The notes under the pieces were generated by a model, which saw only the letters and a list, made by a program, of their open reading frames with translations, was not told where the DNA came from and searched no databases. From Vibrio sp. PID17_43 (GTDB lineage: Bacteria; Pseudomonadota; Gammaproteobacteria; Enterobacterales; Vibrionaceae), in contig NZ_LIXM01000006.1 in NCBI RefSeq assembly GCF_002608565.1, forward strand, positions 117,704 through 181,703: a stretch of DNA of 64,000 nt, written 5' to 3'. A program made the position numbers and the translations under genes. Below are positions 55,726 through 64,000 of the stretch, piece by piece; the stretch's first letter is position 1; the number at the start of each line of letters is the position of its first letter.

Positions 55726-57246
55726 ATGATCTATGCACAACCAGGTAGTGACAATGGCATCGTTAATTTCAAATCACATTACGATAACTACATCGGTGGC
55801 GAATGGGTAAAACCTGCTAGTGGCGAATACTTTGACAATACCTCGCCAATCAATGGTCAGACGTATTGTAAGGTCGCTCGTTCTGGTGAGGCGGATATTA
55901 ACCTCGCATTAGATGCTGCGCATGGTGTCAGAGCACAATGGGCGAAAACCAGCGTTACTGAGCGTGCTAACATTTTGCTTAAAATTGCTGACCGTATTGA
56001 ACAGAATCTAGAAGAGCTCGCGGTGGCAGAAACGTGGGAAAACGGTAAGCCAGTCCGTGAAACGTTAGCGGCGGATCTGCCTTTGGTTGTGGACCATTTC
56101 CGTTACTTCGCAGGTTGTATACGCGCTCAAGAAGGCAGTGCAGCTGAGCTCGATGAACATACTGCAAGTTATCATTTCCCTGAACCGATTGGTGTGGTAG
56201 GTCAGATCATTCCTTGGAACTTCCCAATGCTGATGGCAGCGTGGAAGCTTGCTCCAGCGCTTGCAGCAGGTTGTTGTGTAGTGCTCAAGCCTGCCGAGCA
56301 AACACCGACGTCGATTCTGGTTCTGATGGAAAAGATTGGTGATCTTCTACCTGCTGGTGTGGTGAATGTGGTCAACGGCTTTGGTTCAGAAGCAGGGCAA
56401 GCATTGGCCACCAGTAACCGAATCGCCAAGTTAGCATTTACTGGCTCAACTGAAGTGGGTAACCATATCCTTAAATGTGCGGCAGAGAGCCTCATTCCAT
56501 CGACAGTCGAGCTCGGCGGTAAGTCACCAAACATCTATTTCCCAGATGTCTTCGATCACGAAGATGATTATCTAGATAAATGTATTGAAGGCACTCTGCT
56601 TGCGTTCTTTAACCAAGGCGAAGTGTGTACCTGCCCATCTCGTGTATTGGTGCACGAATCAGTGTACGACAAGTTCATTGCCAAAGTCGCAGAGCGTGCT
56701 AAAACCATTAAGCAAGGAAACCCATTAGATACCGACACTCAGGTTGGTGCTCAAGCATCACAAGAGCAGTTCGATAAAATTCTAAGTTACCTAGAAATCG
56801 GCCGCCAAGAGGGGGCGAAAGTGGTATTTGGGGGGGATGTGGCGAAACAAGAAAACGATCTTGAGCAAGGTTACTACATTCAGCCAACGTTATTGCAAGG
56901 TCATAACGGAATGCGTGTCTTCCAGGAAGAGATCTTTGGTCCAGTTATAGCCGTCACGACCTTTAAAGATGAAGCGGAAGCGCTGGCGATTGCCAATGAC
57001 ACCGAGTATGGACTGGGTGCCGGCGTATGGACGCGTGACCAGAACCTTGCTTATCGTATGGGCCGTAACATCGAAGCAGGACGTATTTGGATCAACTGCT
57101 ACCACGCTTACCCAGCGCATGCAGCGTTTGGTGGCTACAAGAAATCTGGCATCGGCCGAGAAACGCACAAGATGATGCTAGACCATTACCAGAATACCAA
57201 GAATCTATTGATCAGCTACGATGTCAATCCGCTAGGATTTTTTTAA
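55726..57246 (+). CDS. NAD-dependent aldehyde dehydrogenase (ExaC/AldB-like)
   Basis: A 506-residue ALDH that oxidises acetaldehyde or a similar aldehyde to the acid. Substrate-pocket segments, the NAD-binding GSTEVG, the catalytic Glu in VELGGKSPN (about 262) and the catalytic Cys in [10 protein letters not shown] (about 301) are present. The [11 protein letters not shown] motif (about 166) is typical of the family. AAGGAAGAG precedes the ATG. It is driven from a sigma-54 promoter under the divergent AcoR-like protein, so it is expected to be induced by its substrate. An intrinsic terminator ends the unit, so no alcohol dehydrogenase or acetoin operon is attached. Confidence 0.93.
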   Translation: MIYAQPGSDNGIVNFKSHYDNYIGGEWVKPASGEYFDNTSPINGQTYCKVARSGEADINLALDAAHGVRAQWAKTSVTERANILLKIADRIEQNLEELAVAETWENGKPVRETLAADLPLVVDHFRYFAGCIRAQEGSAAELDEHTASYHFPEPIGVVGQIIPWNFPMLMAAWKLAPALAAGCCVVLKPAEQTPTSILVLMEKIGDLLPAGVVNVVNGFGSEAGQALATSNRIAKLAFTGSTEVGNHILKCAAESLIPSTVELGGKSPNIYFPDVFDHEDDYLDKCIEGTLLAFFNQGEVCTCPSRVLVHESVYDKFIAKVAERAKTIKQGNPLDTDTQVGAQASQEQFDKILSYLEIGRQEGAKVVFGGDVAKQENDLEQGYYIQPTLLQGHNGMRVFQEEIFGPVIAVTTFKDEAEALAIANDTEYGLGAGVWTRDQNLAYRMGRNIEAGRIWINCYHAYPAHAAFGGYKKSGIGRETHKMMLDHYQNTKNLLISYDVNPLGFF

Positions 57247-57273
57247 ACTAGCAGTCTTTTCAAGACAACCAAA

Positions 57274-57301
57274 AAAGTCCCGAACGTTCGGGGCTTTTTT
57301 T
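57274..57301 (+). terminator. Intrinsic terminator of the aldehyde dehydrogenase gene
   Basis: AGTCCCGAA and TTCGGGGCT pair (one G-T pair) around CG and run into seven Ts. Confidence 0.9.
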
Positions 57302-57454
57302 ATGGAGTGGAGGGGAGAACGAGTATTCGTAATTTCTTACTGATCAATGCTTTCCAGAGTCTGACTCTTATTCACAGGATGTGATCTTTGACATTATCAA
57401 TTTGTTAACGCTTGCTATACTTACGTGTCCATAAACTAAGGAAAAGGACGTTCA

Positions 57455-58426
57455 ATGTTAAAGCTCAAGCAAATTGTTGTCGCGGCTTCTTTGGCTGCAT
57501 TAAGTACAAGTTTTTCAGTTTCTGCAAAAGATACGTTCATTACTATCGGTACGGGCGGTGTCACTGGCGTTTACTACCCAACAGGTGGTGCAATTTGTCG
57601 TTTAGTCAATAAATCGCGTGCTGATCACGGCATTCGTTGCTCGGTAGAAAGTACGGGCGGTTCCGTTTACAACATCAACACTATTCGTGCTGGCGAACTA
57701 GATTTAGGCATCGCGCAGTCAGATTGGCAATCCCATGCCTATAACGGAACGAGCAAGTTTGAAGATAACGGACCTTTTAAAGAGTTGCGAGCGGTGTTCT
57801 CTGTTCACCCTGAACCATTTACCGTTGTGGCTCGTAAAGACGCCAACATCAATACGTTTGATGATCTAAAAGGCAAGCGAGTAAACATTGGTAATCCGGG
57901 TTCGGGTCAACGTGGCACGATGGAAGTGCTGATGAAAGAGTATGGTTGGACTTATGATGATTTTAAACTTGTGTCTGAATTAAAAGCGGCAGAGCAATCC
58001 AAAGCGCTGTGCGATAATAAAATTGATGCGATGATTTATACCGTCGGTCATCCAAGTGGTGCAATCAAAGAGGCAACGACATCTTGTGACAGTGAGATTG
58101 TAACTGTTACGGGGCCGATAGTAGATAAATTAGTTTCAGACAATAGTTTCTATCGTCTCGCAACTGTACCTGGTGGTATGTACCGTGGCTCTCCGGATGA
58201 TGTTCAAACCTTTGGTGTCGGCGCAACATTTGTTTCTTCTACGGCAGTGCCAGATGAAGTTGTGTACAACGTTGTGAAAGCGGTATTTGAAAACTTTGAT
58301 AGCTTCCGACGTCTTCACCCGGCATTCGCTAACTTAAAGAAAGAAGAGATGGTGAAAGATGGTTTATCTGCACCCCTTCATCCAGGTGCTGAGAAGTACT
58401 ACAAAGAAGTGGGGTTGATTAAGTAA
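57455..58426 (+). CDS. TAXI-family TRAP transporter solute-binding protein (orphan)
   Basis: A 323-residue periplasmic binding protein of the TAXI group, which normally feeds a TRAP permease with a fused DctQM subunit. The signal peptide ends about FSVSAKD (residue 24). The family start [27 protein letters not shown] is clear, as are [22 protein letters not shown] and [26 protein letters not shown] precedes the ATG. No TRAP permease lies nearby (neighbours are ALDH and TauE), so it either serves a transporter elsewhere or acts as a sensor. It ends in its own bidirectional terminator. Confidence 0.92.
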   Translation: MLKLKQIVVAASLAALSTSFSVSAKDTFITIGTGGVTGVYYPTGGAICRLVNKSRADHGIRCSVESTGGSVYNINTIRAGELDLGIAQSDWQSHAYNGTSKFEDNGPFKELRAVFSVHPEPFTVVARKDANINTFDDLKGKRVNIGNPGSGQRGTMEVLMKEYGWTYDDFKLVSELKAAEQSKALCDNKIDAMIYTVGHPSGAIKEATTSCDSEIVTVTGPIVDKLVSDNSFYRLATVPGGMYRGSPDDVQTFGVGATFVSSTAVPDEVVYNVVKAVFENFDSFRRLHPAFANLKKEEMVKDGLSAPLHPGAEKYYKEVGLIK

Positions 58427-58446
58427 CGCCACATGCCGCCAATAAA

Positions 58447-58480
58447 AAACGCCATCGTATTTGCGATGACGTTTTTGTTT
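58447..58480. terminator. Bidirectional terminator between the TAXI gene and TauE-like gene
   Basis: AACGCCATCG and CGATGACGTT pair with one mismatch around TATTTG. It has A/T tracts on both sides and serves the plus-strand TAXI gene and the minus-strand exporter. Confidence 0.85.
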
Positions 58481-58525
58481 GTTAGCGCTAAGCAGAACCT
58501 CAATGAGTAAAGCGAGCTTTGGCAC

Positions 58526-59296
58526 TCAGGTATAAACATCAACAAAGAAGTAGGCGGTAATTAACATAGAGGAGAGCGCGACAAAACCTTTTACATAGCG
58601 AGGATGTAGCTGTCGGGACACGCGTGCAGCTAAGTAACCACCGACTAAAGTACCAACCATCACGACGCTGCCTTTGGTCCAATCAATCGAACCGTTGGAA
58701 ATAAAAATAACAATAGCAATCAGGGATACACAGGTCGAAACCAGCAGTTTAAGACCGTTCATTAAGTTGATGTCTTGATGTCCTGCAACCACCAAATAAC
58801 TCAAGACGATGACACCTAATCCAGCATTAAAGAACCCGCCGTAAGCAGAAACGCCAATCAGAAGTAAGCTCAAAGCAATTACACCCACAACTCCGGCATG
58901 CTTACTTCCTTTGGTGAATGATTTGATGGCAGCGGTTAGATGCGAGCCAGTGAGAAAAAGCACCGTCGCAAACAATAGTAACCAAGGTATAGCTTCAAGA
59001 AAAATAGATTCTGGCGTGTTGAGAAGCAAAAATGCGCCGACGGCACCACCAACTAAACTGAAAGAAACGGTAAATCCTAGCTCATGCTTGTTCTTGAGGA
59101 TTTCTTCACGAAAACCGATTGCACCACTGATATAGCCAGCACAAGAGGCGTAGGTGTTCGTTGCGTTCGCCGTGATAGGAGGTACACCTACCGCCATTAA
59201 TGCTGGAAAAGTGATAAAGCTGCCACCACCCGCTACCGAGTTAATGACCCCGCCGAGGATGCCCGCAGCAAATAAAAGTGCAAATTCCAGCAGCAT
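58526..59296 (-). CDS. TauE/SafE-family sulfite/organosulfonate exporter-like protein
   Basis: A 256-residue inner-membrane protein with seven or eight predicted helices and the family's duplicated Gly-rich repeats (AAGILGGVINSVAGGGSFITFPALMAVGVPP near the N-terminus, GGFFNAGLGVIVLSYLVVAGH in the second half). AAAGGA precedes the ATG. It might export sulfite, sulfoacetate or another anion; the cargo cannot be read from sequence. It is on the same strand as tctCBA, 144 bases beyond a terminator-like hairpin, so it is probably separate. Confidence 0.87.
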   Translation of the reverse strand: MLLEFALLFAAGILGGVINSVAGGGSFITFPALMAVGVPPITANATNTYASCAGYISGAIGFREEILKNKHELGFTVSFSLVGGAVGAFLLLNTPESIFLEAIPWLLLFATVLFLTGSHLTAAIKSFTKGSKHAGVVGVIALSLLLIGVSAYGGFFNAGLGVIVLSYLVVAGHQDINLMNGLKLLVSTCVSLIAIVIFISNGSIDWTKGSVVMVGTLVGGYLAARVSRQLHPRYVKGFVALSSMLITAYFFVDVYT

Positions 59297-59371
59297 GAAT
59301 CGTCCTTTAAATTGTTTGTTGTCAGGATGTTAACAATACTTTGGTCGAGAGAATAAAGGAAGCAGTGATTA

Positions 59372-59402
59372 GCCAAAGAAACAGCCACCGCAGAGGGTGG
59401 CT
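59372..59402 (-). terminator. Terminator of tctCBA
   Basis: On the minus strand AGCCACC pairs with GGTGGCT around CTCTGC, followed by GTTTCTTT, 38 bases after the tctA stop. Confidence 0.7.
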
Positions 59403-59439
59403 TGGTTTCAAAGGTCTATCTTGAAGGGAAATAGACTTT

Positions 59440-60966
59440 TTATTGCTCTACCTTTTCAGGTTGGGCTTTCAGTTTTTGAACTAACTTTACAAACAACGGG
59501 CTGCCAAGGACTAACACAGCAAGTATTGTGAAGGTTAGTGTGATTGGACGCTCCCATAGGAAATTCAATTCACCGTCAGAAATCATCAACGCGCGGCGTA
59601 AGTTCTCTTCCATTAATCCACCGAGGATAAAACCAAGCAACAGAGGCGCGAGAGGGAAGTTAGCCAGCCTCAAAGCGATAGCGGTCATTGCCACGAGAAG
59701 CATCACAAATACATCCATGGTATTGAACGACACCAGATACACGCCTGTGATTGAGAAGAACAAAATCATTGGCAGAAGCACCGTTCTTGGTACCGCCAGC
59801 AGCTTGGAGATGTAAGGGATCAGTGGTAGGTTCAAAATAACCAGTACGATGTTGCCAAAGTACATGGAGATAATCACTGACCAGAATACATCTGGATGTT
59901 CAACAAACAAACGAGGGCCAGGTTGAATGCCGTAAGCGATAAGCGCTCCTAACATGATTGCCGTCGTACCGGAGCCTGGAATACCAAGCGTAAGAAGTGG
60001 CACAAATGAACCGCTTGATGCCGCATTATTCGCTGACTCAGGTGCCACTAGACCACGAATGCTACCTTTGCCGAACTCTTCTTTCTTCTCTTTTGGCGCG
60101 AGGTTGCGCTCTAGGCCGTAGCTCAGGAAGGCGGCAATGGTTGCACCTGCGCCCGGGAGAACGCCAGTGAAAAAGCCGAGAATGGAAGAGCGAATAGAGA
60201 CCGGTGCGACTTCTTTGATTTCTTCTTTTGTTACCTTCATCGAGCCAATATTACTTAGTTTCTGTTGCTCCTCATCCCGAGTGTCGTTTGATGGCTTCAA
60301 AATGCCCATCAAGGTCTCACCTAGTGCGAATGTCGCCATCGCCAATAGCAAGAAACTAAAACCATCCATCAGATCAGTCATGCCGAAGGTGAAACGTTCA
60401 ACACCTACGCCTTTATCGATGCCAACCGTAGACAACATCAGACCAAGAATGGTCATCATCCAAGCTTTAATGACTTGACCTTTACCCGCAAACGCGGCAA
60501 CGGCAGATAAGCCCAATAACATCAGCGCGAAATAGTCTGAGGACTGAAAGCTCAATGAAACTTTCGCCAGCGCCGGAGCGGCCACAAGCAACATAATGGC
60601 GGAAAGTGTGCCACCAGTAAAAGAAGAGTACGCCGCCAGTGCCAGCGCTTTTCCTGCTTGACCTTTTTGCGCCATCGGATAGCCATCAAATGCGGTGACT
60701 ACCGTGGATGAACAACCCGGCGCATTAATAAGAATTGAAGACGTTGAACCACCAAATACTGCACCGTAATACACGCCAGCCATCAAAATCAGACCGGATG
60801 ACGGATCTAAACCGTAAGTTATCGGGATCATCAGGGCGATAGCAGAAATTGGGCCAAGGCCCGGTAACATTCCGATGAAAGTACCGACGAAACAGCCCAC
60901 GATCACCATCATGATGTTCATTGGCATAACCGCAGTGGATAAACCTTGTAGAATTCCATCTAACAT
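59440..60966 (-). CDS. tctA: Tripartite tricarboxylate transporter, large permease TctA
   Basis: A 508-residue inner-membrane protein with about twelve helices. TctA family blocks: GCFVGTFIGMLPGLGPISAIALMIPITYGLDPSSGLILMAGVYYG at the start, NAPGCSSTVVTAFDGYPMAQKGQAGKALALAAYSSF, GVLPGAGATIAAFLSYGLER and FVPLLTLGIPGSGTTAIMLGALI. It lies 20 bases after tctB, with AAAGGA before the ATG, and forms the channel that works with TctB and the TctC binding protein. Confidence 0.95.
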   Translation of the reverse strand: MLDGILQGLSTAVMPMNIMMVIVGCFVGTFIGMLPGLGPISAIALMIPITYGLDPSSGLILMAGVYYGAVFGGSTSSILINAPGCSSTVVTAFDGYPMAQKGQAGKALALAAYSSFTGGTLSAIMLLVAAPALAKVSLSFQSSDYFALMLLGLSAVAAFAGKGQVIKAWMMTILGLMLSTVGIDKGVGVERFTFGMTDLMDGFSFLLLAMATFALGETLMGILKPSNDTRDEEQQKLSNIGSMKVTKEEIKEVAPVSIRSSILGFFTGVLPGAGATIAAFLSYGLERNLAPKEKKEEFGKGSIRGLVAPESANNAASSGSFVPLLTLGIPGSGTTAIMLGALIAYGIQPGPRLFVEHPDVFWSVIISMYFGNIVLVILNLPLIPYISKLLAVPRTVLLPMILFFSITGVYLVSFNTMDVFVMLLVAMTAIALRLANFPLAPLLLGFILGGLMEENLRRALMISDGELNFLWERPITLTFTILAVLVLGSPLFVKLVQKLKAQPEKVEQ

Positions 60967-60986
60967 AATTCAGTCCTTTCTTTTGA

Positions 60987-61487
60987 CTACCAGATGGTAA
61001 AAATCAGGCCAGGCTCAAGGTAGATATCGAGACCTTGAGTGAGCAATAAATAAAACGCAATAACGAATGGGAATGAGGCACCAAACAGCACAGGTTTACG
61101 TCGTTCGCCAAGTAAATAAAAACTAGCTAACAGGAAAAAGCCCGTTGCTAATACGAAACCAAGGTACGTTAGACCAAGGCCGTATAGAGCCATCAATACG
61201 AGGAAGGCGATAAGTAGTTTCCAATTAAAAGACAGGACTGCACCACTTTGTTTGTCTGGTTGGCCAGTGACAAGCAGCATCAAAGATAGAGTGATACCAG
61301 CATAAGTCAGAATGGTTGGAAGTGTCCGTGCAGTGAACGGTTCGTATTCATCACCAGGGAATAACGGAATTTGCGACGTTTGATAGCCGTAGCAAAGGCA
61401 AAAAATTAAAAAGATCATCGCGCCTACACGGTCACGGCAGAGCAAGTATTCTTTGGTAAAAAGATTGGTTGAATGAGACATATCCAA
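60987..61487 (-). CDS. tctB: Tripartite tricarboxylate transporter, small permease TctB
   Basis: A 166-residue membrane protein with four predicted helices (about 18-33, 49-64, 80-105, 128-160). TctB proteins are poorly conserved. Position between tctC and tctA, length and topology support the call. AGGAGT precedes the ATG. 228 bases with a hairpin separate it from tctC. Confidence 0.88.
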   Translation of the reverse strand: MDMSHSTNLFTKEYLLCRDRVGAMIFLIFCLCYGYQTSQIPLFPGDEYEPFTARTLPTILTYAGITLSLMLLVTGQPDKQSGAVLSFNWKLLIAFLVLMALYGLGLTYLGFVLATGFFLLASFYLLGERRKPVLFGASFPFVIAFYLLLTQGLDIYLEPGLIFTIW

Positions 61488-61670
61488 CTCCTAGAACATC
61501 AGGGAAAGGCCGTATATGAGCGTTAATGAAGAAAGGTAAGCCATTAACAATTAAGAGCATCACTACAAGTCGAATGACTTAGTGCTTGCGAATTAATAAC
61601 AAAGGAGTTTTTACATGTCGAATGTCCGACGATGCCCATATACGGCTAAAATAAGAGTGCAAATATAACT

Positions 61671-61692
61671 GGGGCTAAGGATGGTTAGCCCC
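61671..61692 (-). terminator. Intercistronic hairpin between tctC and tctB
   Basis: GGGGCTA and TAGCCCC pair around eight bases, without a T-tract. This kind of stem often stabilises or partially terminates the transcript, raising the binding protein over the permease. Confidence 0.5.
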
Positions 61693-61715
61693 GTAACTCG
61701 GATTAAGAGTTGCTG

Positions 61716-62687
61716 TTATTTCAGGAAACCTAGCTCGCGCATTAGGTCACCCATTTGCAGCTCTTGCTCTTCTAGGAACGTGAAGAACTCTTTATCCGCT
61801 TTGTAATTGTCAATCCAACCATTGCGGTCACGCACTACTTGCCATTCGTCCGTGTTGTACATTTTGGTCAGAGCCGCATTCCATTCGTCTAGTTTGGCTT
61901 GGCTCGTCCCTGGGGCTGCGAAGAATCCACGCCAGTTAGCAAACACGGTCTCATTACCATATTCTGTTAACGTTGGGATGTCTGGTGCTGCGTCTAGACG
62001 CTTTGGTGCCGTAATCGCGAGTACCTTTACCTGACCAGATTTCGACATCTCAAGTACTTCACCCAAACCGGTTGAAAGCAGTTGAGTTTCACCAGATAGC
62101 AGCGCAGCCATCGCCTTGCCGCCTGCATCGTAAGCGATGTAACGTACTTTACGCGCGTCAAAACCTTCGCCTTTAAATGCCGCTGCGACCACAAGGTGAT
62201 CCATCGAACCCCTTGCAGAGCCACCGGCGATCTTCACTTTACGTGGGTTAGATTCGAATGCACTAACCACGTCTTCCCAAGAGTTATATTGCGAATCGGC
62301 AGGCGCGACAATAGCACCGTAGTCTGCGATGGTCGCAGCGACAGGGGTCAGGTCACGGAATGATTGTGGGAAAATACCCGTCAGTGAGCGAACAACGATA
62401 GGCGTAGAGTTCACCATCAGGGTGTCTGGTTGACGCTCAGCGGTTTCAATCAGGTGGGCGATCGCTTTACCACCGCCTCCACCAGAGAGGTTTTGAAATG
62501 AAACATTCTCAACGATGTCCGATTTTACAAGTACATCACCAGTGCCACGAGCGGTCATATCCCAACCGCCGCCAGCACCACCAGGAATGAGGAAATGAAT
62601 TTTCTCGACATCAGCAGCGAAAGTGTTGAAAGAAAAAGAGGCAGCAATGATCGATGCAGCGAGTGTTGGTTTGAGTACCTTTAACAT
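61716..62687 (-). CDS. tctC: Tripartite tricarboxylate transporter, substrate-binding protein TctC
   Basis: A 323-residue periplasmic binding protein. Signal peptide to about SFNTFAADVE (residue 24); then HFLIPGGAGGGWDMTARGTGDVLVK, SGGGGGKAIAHLIE and KIAGGSARGSMDHLVVAA are family blocks. AAGGAAC precedes the ATG. First gene of tctCBA. The substrate (citrate, tricarballylate, methylcitrate-like or another) is not readable, although the neighbouring gntR-prpB makes a three-carboxylate of propionate metabolism an attractive guess. Confidence 0.93.
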   Translation of the reverse strand: MLKVLKPTLAASIIAASFSFNTFAADVEKIHFLIPGGAGGGWDMTARGTGDVLVKSDIVENVSFQNLSGGGGGKAIAHLIETAERQPDTLMVNSTPIVVRSLTGIFPQSFRDLTPVAATIADYGAIVAPADSQYNSWEDVVSAFESNPRKVKIAGGSARGSMDHLVVAAAFKGEGFDARKVRYIAYDAGGKAMAALLSGETQLLSTGLGEVLEMSKSGQVKVLAITAPKRLDAAPDIPTLTEYGNETVFANWRGFFAAPGTSQAKLDEWNAALTKMYNTDEWQVVRDRNGWIDNYKADKEFFTFLEEQELQMGDLMRELGFLK

Positions 62688-62995
62688 GTTTCACGTTCCT
62701 TATGTAGGTGACTCTACTGTTTTGAAGAGTCTTATTATGTGGTCGTTTAACGAAGTAGGGGACCTTGTTATCGATGGGTTGAAGGTTAATAAGGTGTTAA
62801 TGGGAAGTCTCTAATGCGTAAATAAAGAGAATATTGGGCATAATCAAAGTTTTGTTCATAAAGTTCACAGTCTTGTACATGATGAACTGAATATAGAAAA
62901 AGCATTTGAGAGTAATAAATGACCGGTAAAAAGGTGTTTGAGCCATTTACATCGAAGTTAGAAGTGGCCTTAAACACCCAGGTATCATGGTTGGA

Positions 62996-63118
62996 TTGTC
63001 GACAACTTGTTTTTCGTTGTCGAAATTTGATGATTAATATGCGGTTTATTTCCACTTATCGTCATTAGGAACCTATACCTTAGTCTAAATTGTCGACAAT
63101 CTTCTTGCTTGTAGACAA
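62996..63118. promoter_or_regulatory. Four TTGTCGACAA-type palindromes upstream of the GntR gene
   Basis: Copies: TTGTCGACAA at 62996-63005, a partial TTGTCGAAAT at 63017-63026, a perfect 12-base palindrome ATTGTCGACAAT at 63089-63100, and TTGTAGACAA at 63109-63118. They precede the GntR/FCD regulator start (63191) by 73-195 bases and lie about 300 bases from tctC. FadR-subfamily regulators bind palindromes of this kind, so autoregulation is likely. Confidence 0.7.
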
Positions 63119-63190
63119 TGCAATCGGTTATTTTACATTTAAGTTAAGAGATTGTTGGCACTCTGGTGTCGTAAGCGTGAATTCCTGGAC

Positions 63191-63910
63191 ATGAATATTG
63201 AATTAAAGCCTCGCCAAAAATCGGCAACTTTGGAGAAAGAAAGAACAAAATCTAAAACGTTGATGAGCTCTCTTGTTGAAGCCATCGTCAATGGTGATAT
63301 ACCGCCGGGTACCAAGATCTCGGAGCCAGAACTGGCCAAGCAATATCAGGTTAGTCGAGGTCCTCTACGTGAAGCCATGATGCGTTTAGAGGGGTTAGGG
63401 CTGATTGAACGCATTCCCCATGTCGGCGCTCGCGTGATTACCTTCTCTCCCGAAAAGCTGATTGAATTATATTCGGTTCGAGAAGCATTAGAAGGGATGG
63501 CAGCGAGGCTAGCGGCGCGTTACATCACTCAAGAAGAACTGCAAAACTTGGAGAGGTTACTGTCGAGGCATTCAAAGCACATTGATAATGTCGAGGGCGC
63601 GTCTTATTTTCACCAGCATGGCGATTTTGACTTTCATTATTGTATCATAAAAGCGAGTCGAAACAGTAAGTTGATCTCATTACTTTGCGATGAGCTGTAC
63701 CACTTACTGCGCATGTATCGCTACCAATCTCCTCGAGCTCAGTCTCGTCCCAATGAAGCGCTTATTGAGCACGAGTTTATTCTCCAAGCCATTCGCAATC
63801 GTGATGAGGAGCTAGCAGAAATGCTGATGAGAAGACACATCTCAGGTAGCAGGAAATTGATCGAACAACATATTTCACATTCAGAACGTTTAGAGAAAGA
63901 ACAAGACTAG
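63191..63910 (+). CDS. GntR/FCD-family transcriptional regulator
   Basis: A 239-residue regulator from ATG 63191 (MNIELKPRQK); an in-frame TTG at 63152 is rejected because it precedes the AT-rich promoter-like bases without a ribosome-binding site. The winged helix is at about 25-90 (LVEAIVNGDIPPGTKISEPELAKQYQVSRGPLREAMMRLEGLGLIERIPHVGARV). The FCD ligand-binding domain (about 100-220) contains metal-binding His residues (SYFHQHGDFDFHY). It is 12 bases upstream of prpB, so it is the likely regulator of the propionate/methylcitrate genes and, by the repeated palindromes in front of it, of itself. Confidence 0.93.
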   Translation: MNIELKPRQKSATLEKERTKSKTLMSSLVEAIVNGDIPPGTKISEPELAKQYQVSRGPLREAMMRLEGLGLIERIPHVGARVITFSPEKLIELYSVREALEGMAARLAARYITQEELQNLERLLSRHSKHIDNVEGASYFHQHGDFDFHYCIIKASRNSKLISLLCDELYHLLRMYRYQSPRAQSRPNEALIEHEFILQAIRNRDEELAEMLMRRHISGSRKLIEQHISHSERLEKEQD

Positions 63911-63922
63911 AAGGAAATTGTC

Positions 63923-64000
63923 ATGAGCTTATCACCAGGGGCGAAATTCCGGCTCGCCGTTGAGCAAAACGATCCGCTACAAATTGTTGGCACCATCAAC
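63923..64000 (+). CDS. prpB: 2-methylisocitrate lyase PrpB, 3'-truncated by the window edge
   Basis: The first 26 codons read MSLSPGAKFRLAVEQNDPLQ then IVGTIN. This is the conserved N-terminus of PrpB, which splits 2-methylisocitrate into pyruvate and succinate in the methylcitrate cycle. AAGGAAAT precedes the ATG. The gene runs past base 64,000 and is presumably followed by prpC and others. Confidence 0.85.
   Translation, partial: MSLSPGAKFRLAVEQNDPLQIVGTIN

Overview
The window looks like chromosomal DNA of a marine Vibrio, most likely of the Harveyi clade (V. parahaemolyticus / V. alginolyticus / V. harveyi type). This is judged from recalled protein similarity and gene order, not from a search. 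The main signs are the side-by-side compatible-solute loci (proVWX, a BCCT carrier, ectABC plus a dedicated aspartokinase), the IF3/L35/L20/PheST translation cluster, and a gntR-prpB start at the right edge. I see no rRNA, tRNA or CRISPR array.

Region by region. 1-2.3 kb: the 3' part of poxB, then a junkyard of degraded IS5-family and IS3-family transposase pieces. 2.5-12.7 kb: thrS-infC-rpmI-rplT, then ybjQ-like, XRE-regulator and hemerythrin-GGDEF genes lying between rplT and pheS-pheT. infC starts at an ATT codon, and a Phe-rich leader peptide precedes pheS. 12.7-21.8 kb: small or uncharacterised genes (TerB-like, a PhoD-like phosphatase pseudogene, an OmpV-like porin, a lipoprotein, a DUF1269-like membrane protein), the helicase hrpA and a small outer-membrane barrel protein. 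21.9-34.3 kb: the osmoprotection block, with proVWX (minus strand), a cNMP/CBS/DUF294 protein coupled to a DnaQ-like exonuclease, a BCCT carrier and ectABC-ask. 34.3-38 kb: a patchy accessory stretch with gene fragments, small ORFs, an ISNCY-type transposase piece and a nitroreductase.

38.1-43.3 kb: a minus-strand efflux operon (TolC, HlyD-type adaptor and two ABC-2 permeases, with no visible ATPase). 43.8-46.2 kb: a CitA/DcuS-type sensor kinase and its response regulator. 46.8-50.5 kb: zwf-pgl-gnd, the oxidative pentose-phosphate operon. 50.6-53.7 kb: a small membrane protein, a DUF1254-type secreted protein, a decayed LysR regulator and a 45-residue ORF. 53.7-57.3 kb: an AcoR-like sigma-54 activator divergent from an aldehyde dehydrogenase, with a -24/-12 promoter and repeated upstream palindromes between them. 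57.4-64 kb: an orphan TAXI binding protein, a TauE/SafE exporter, tctCBA (tripartite tricarboxylate transport), and a GntR/FCD regulator with repeated TTGTCGACAA palindromes followed by the start of prpB.

The osmoprotection genes probably work as a unit for life in varying salinity: import of betaines through ProVWX and BCCT, and synthesis of ectoine through Ask-EctABC. The right end is devoted to small organic acids (aldehyde/acetoin-type oxidation, tricarboxylate uptake, propionate via methylcitrate). Most of the window is ordinary core genome. The less expected items are the ATPase-less efflux operon, the sigma-54 control region of the aldehyde dehydrogenase, the GntR operator array, several decaying genes, and small ORFs that a length cutoff would miss.
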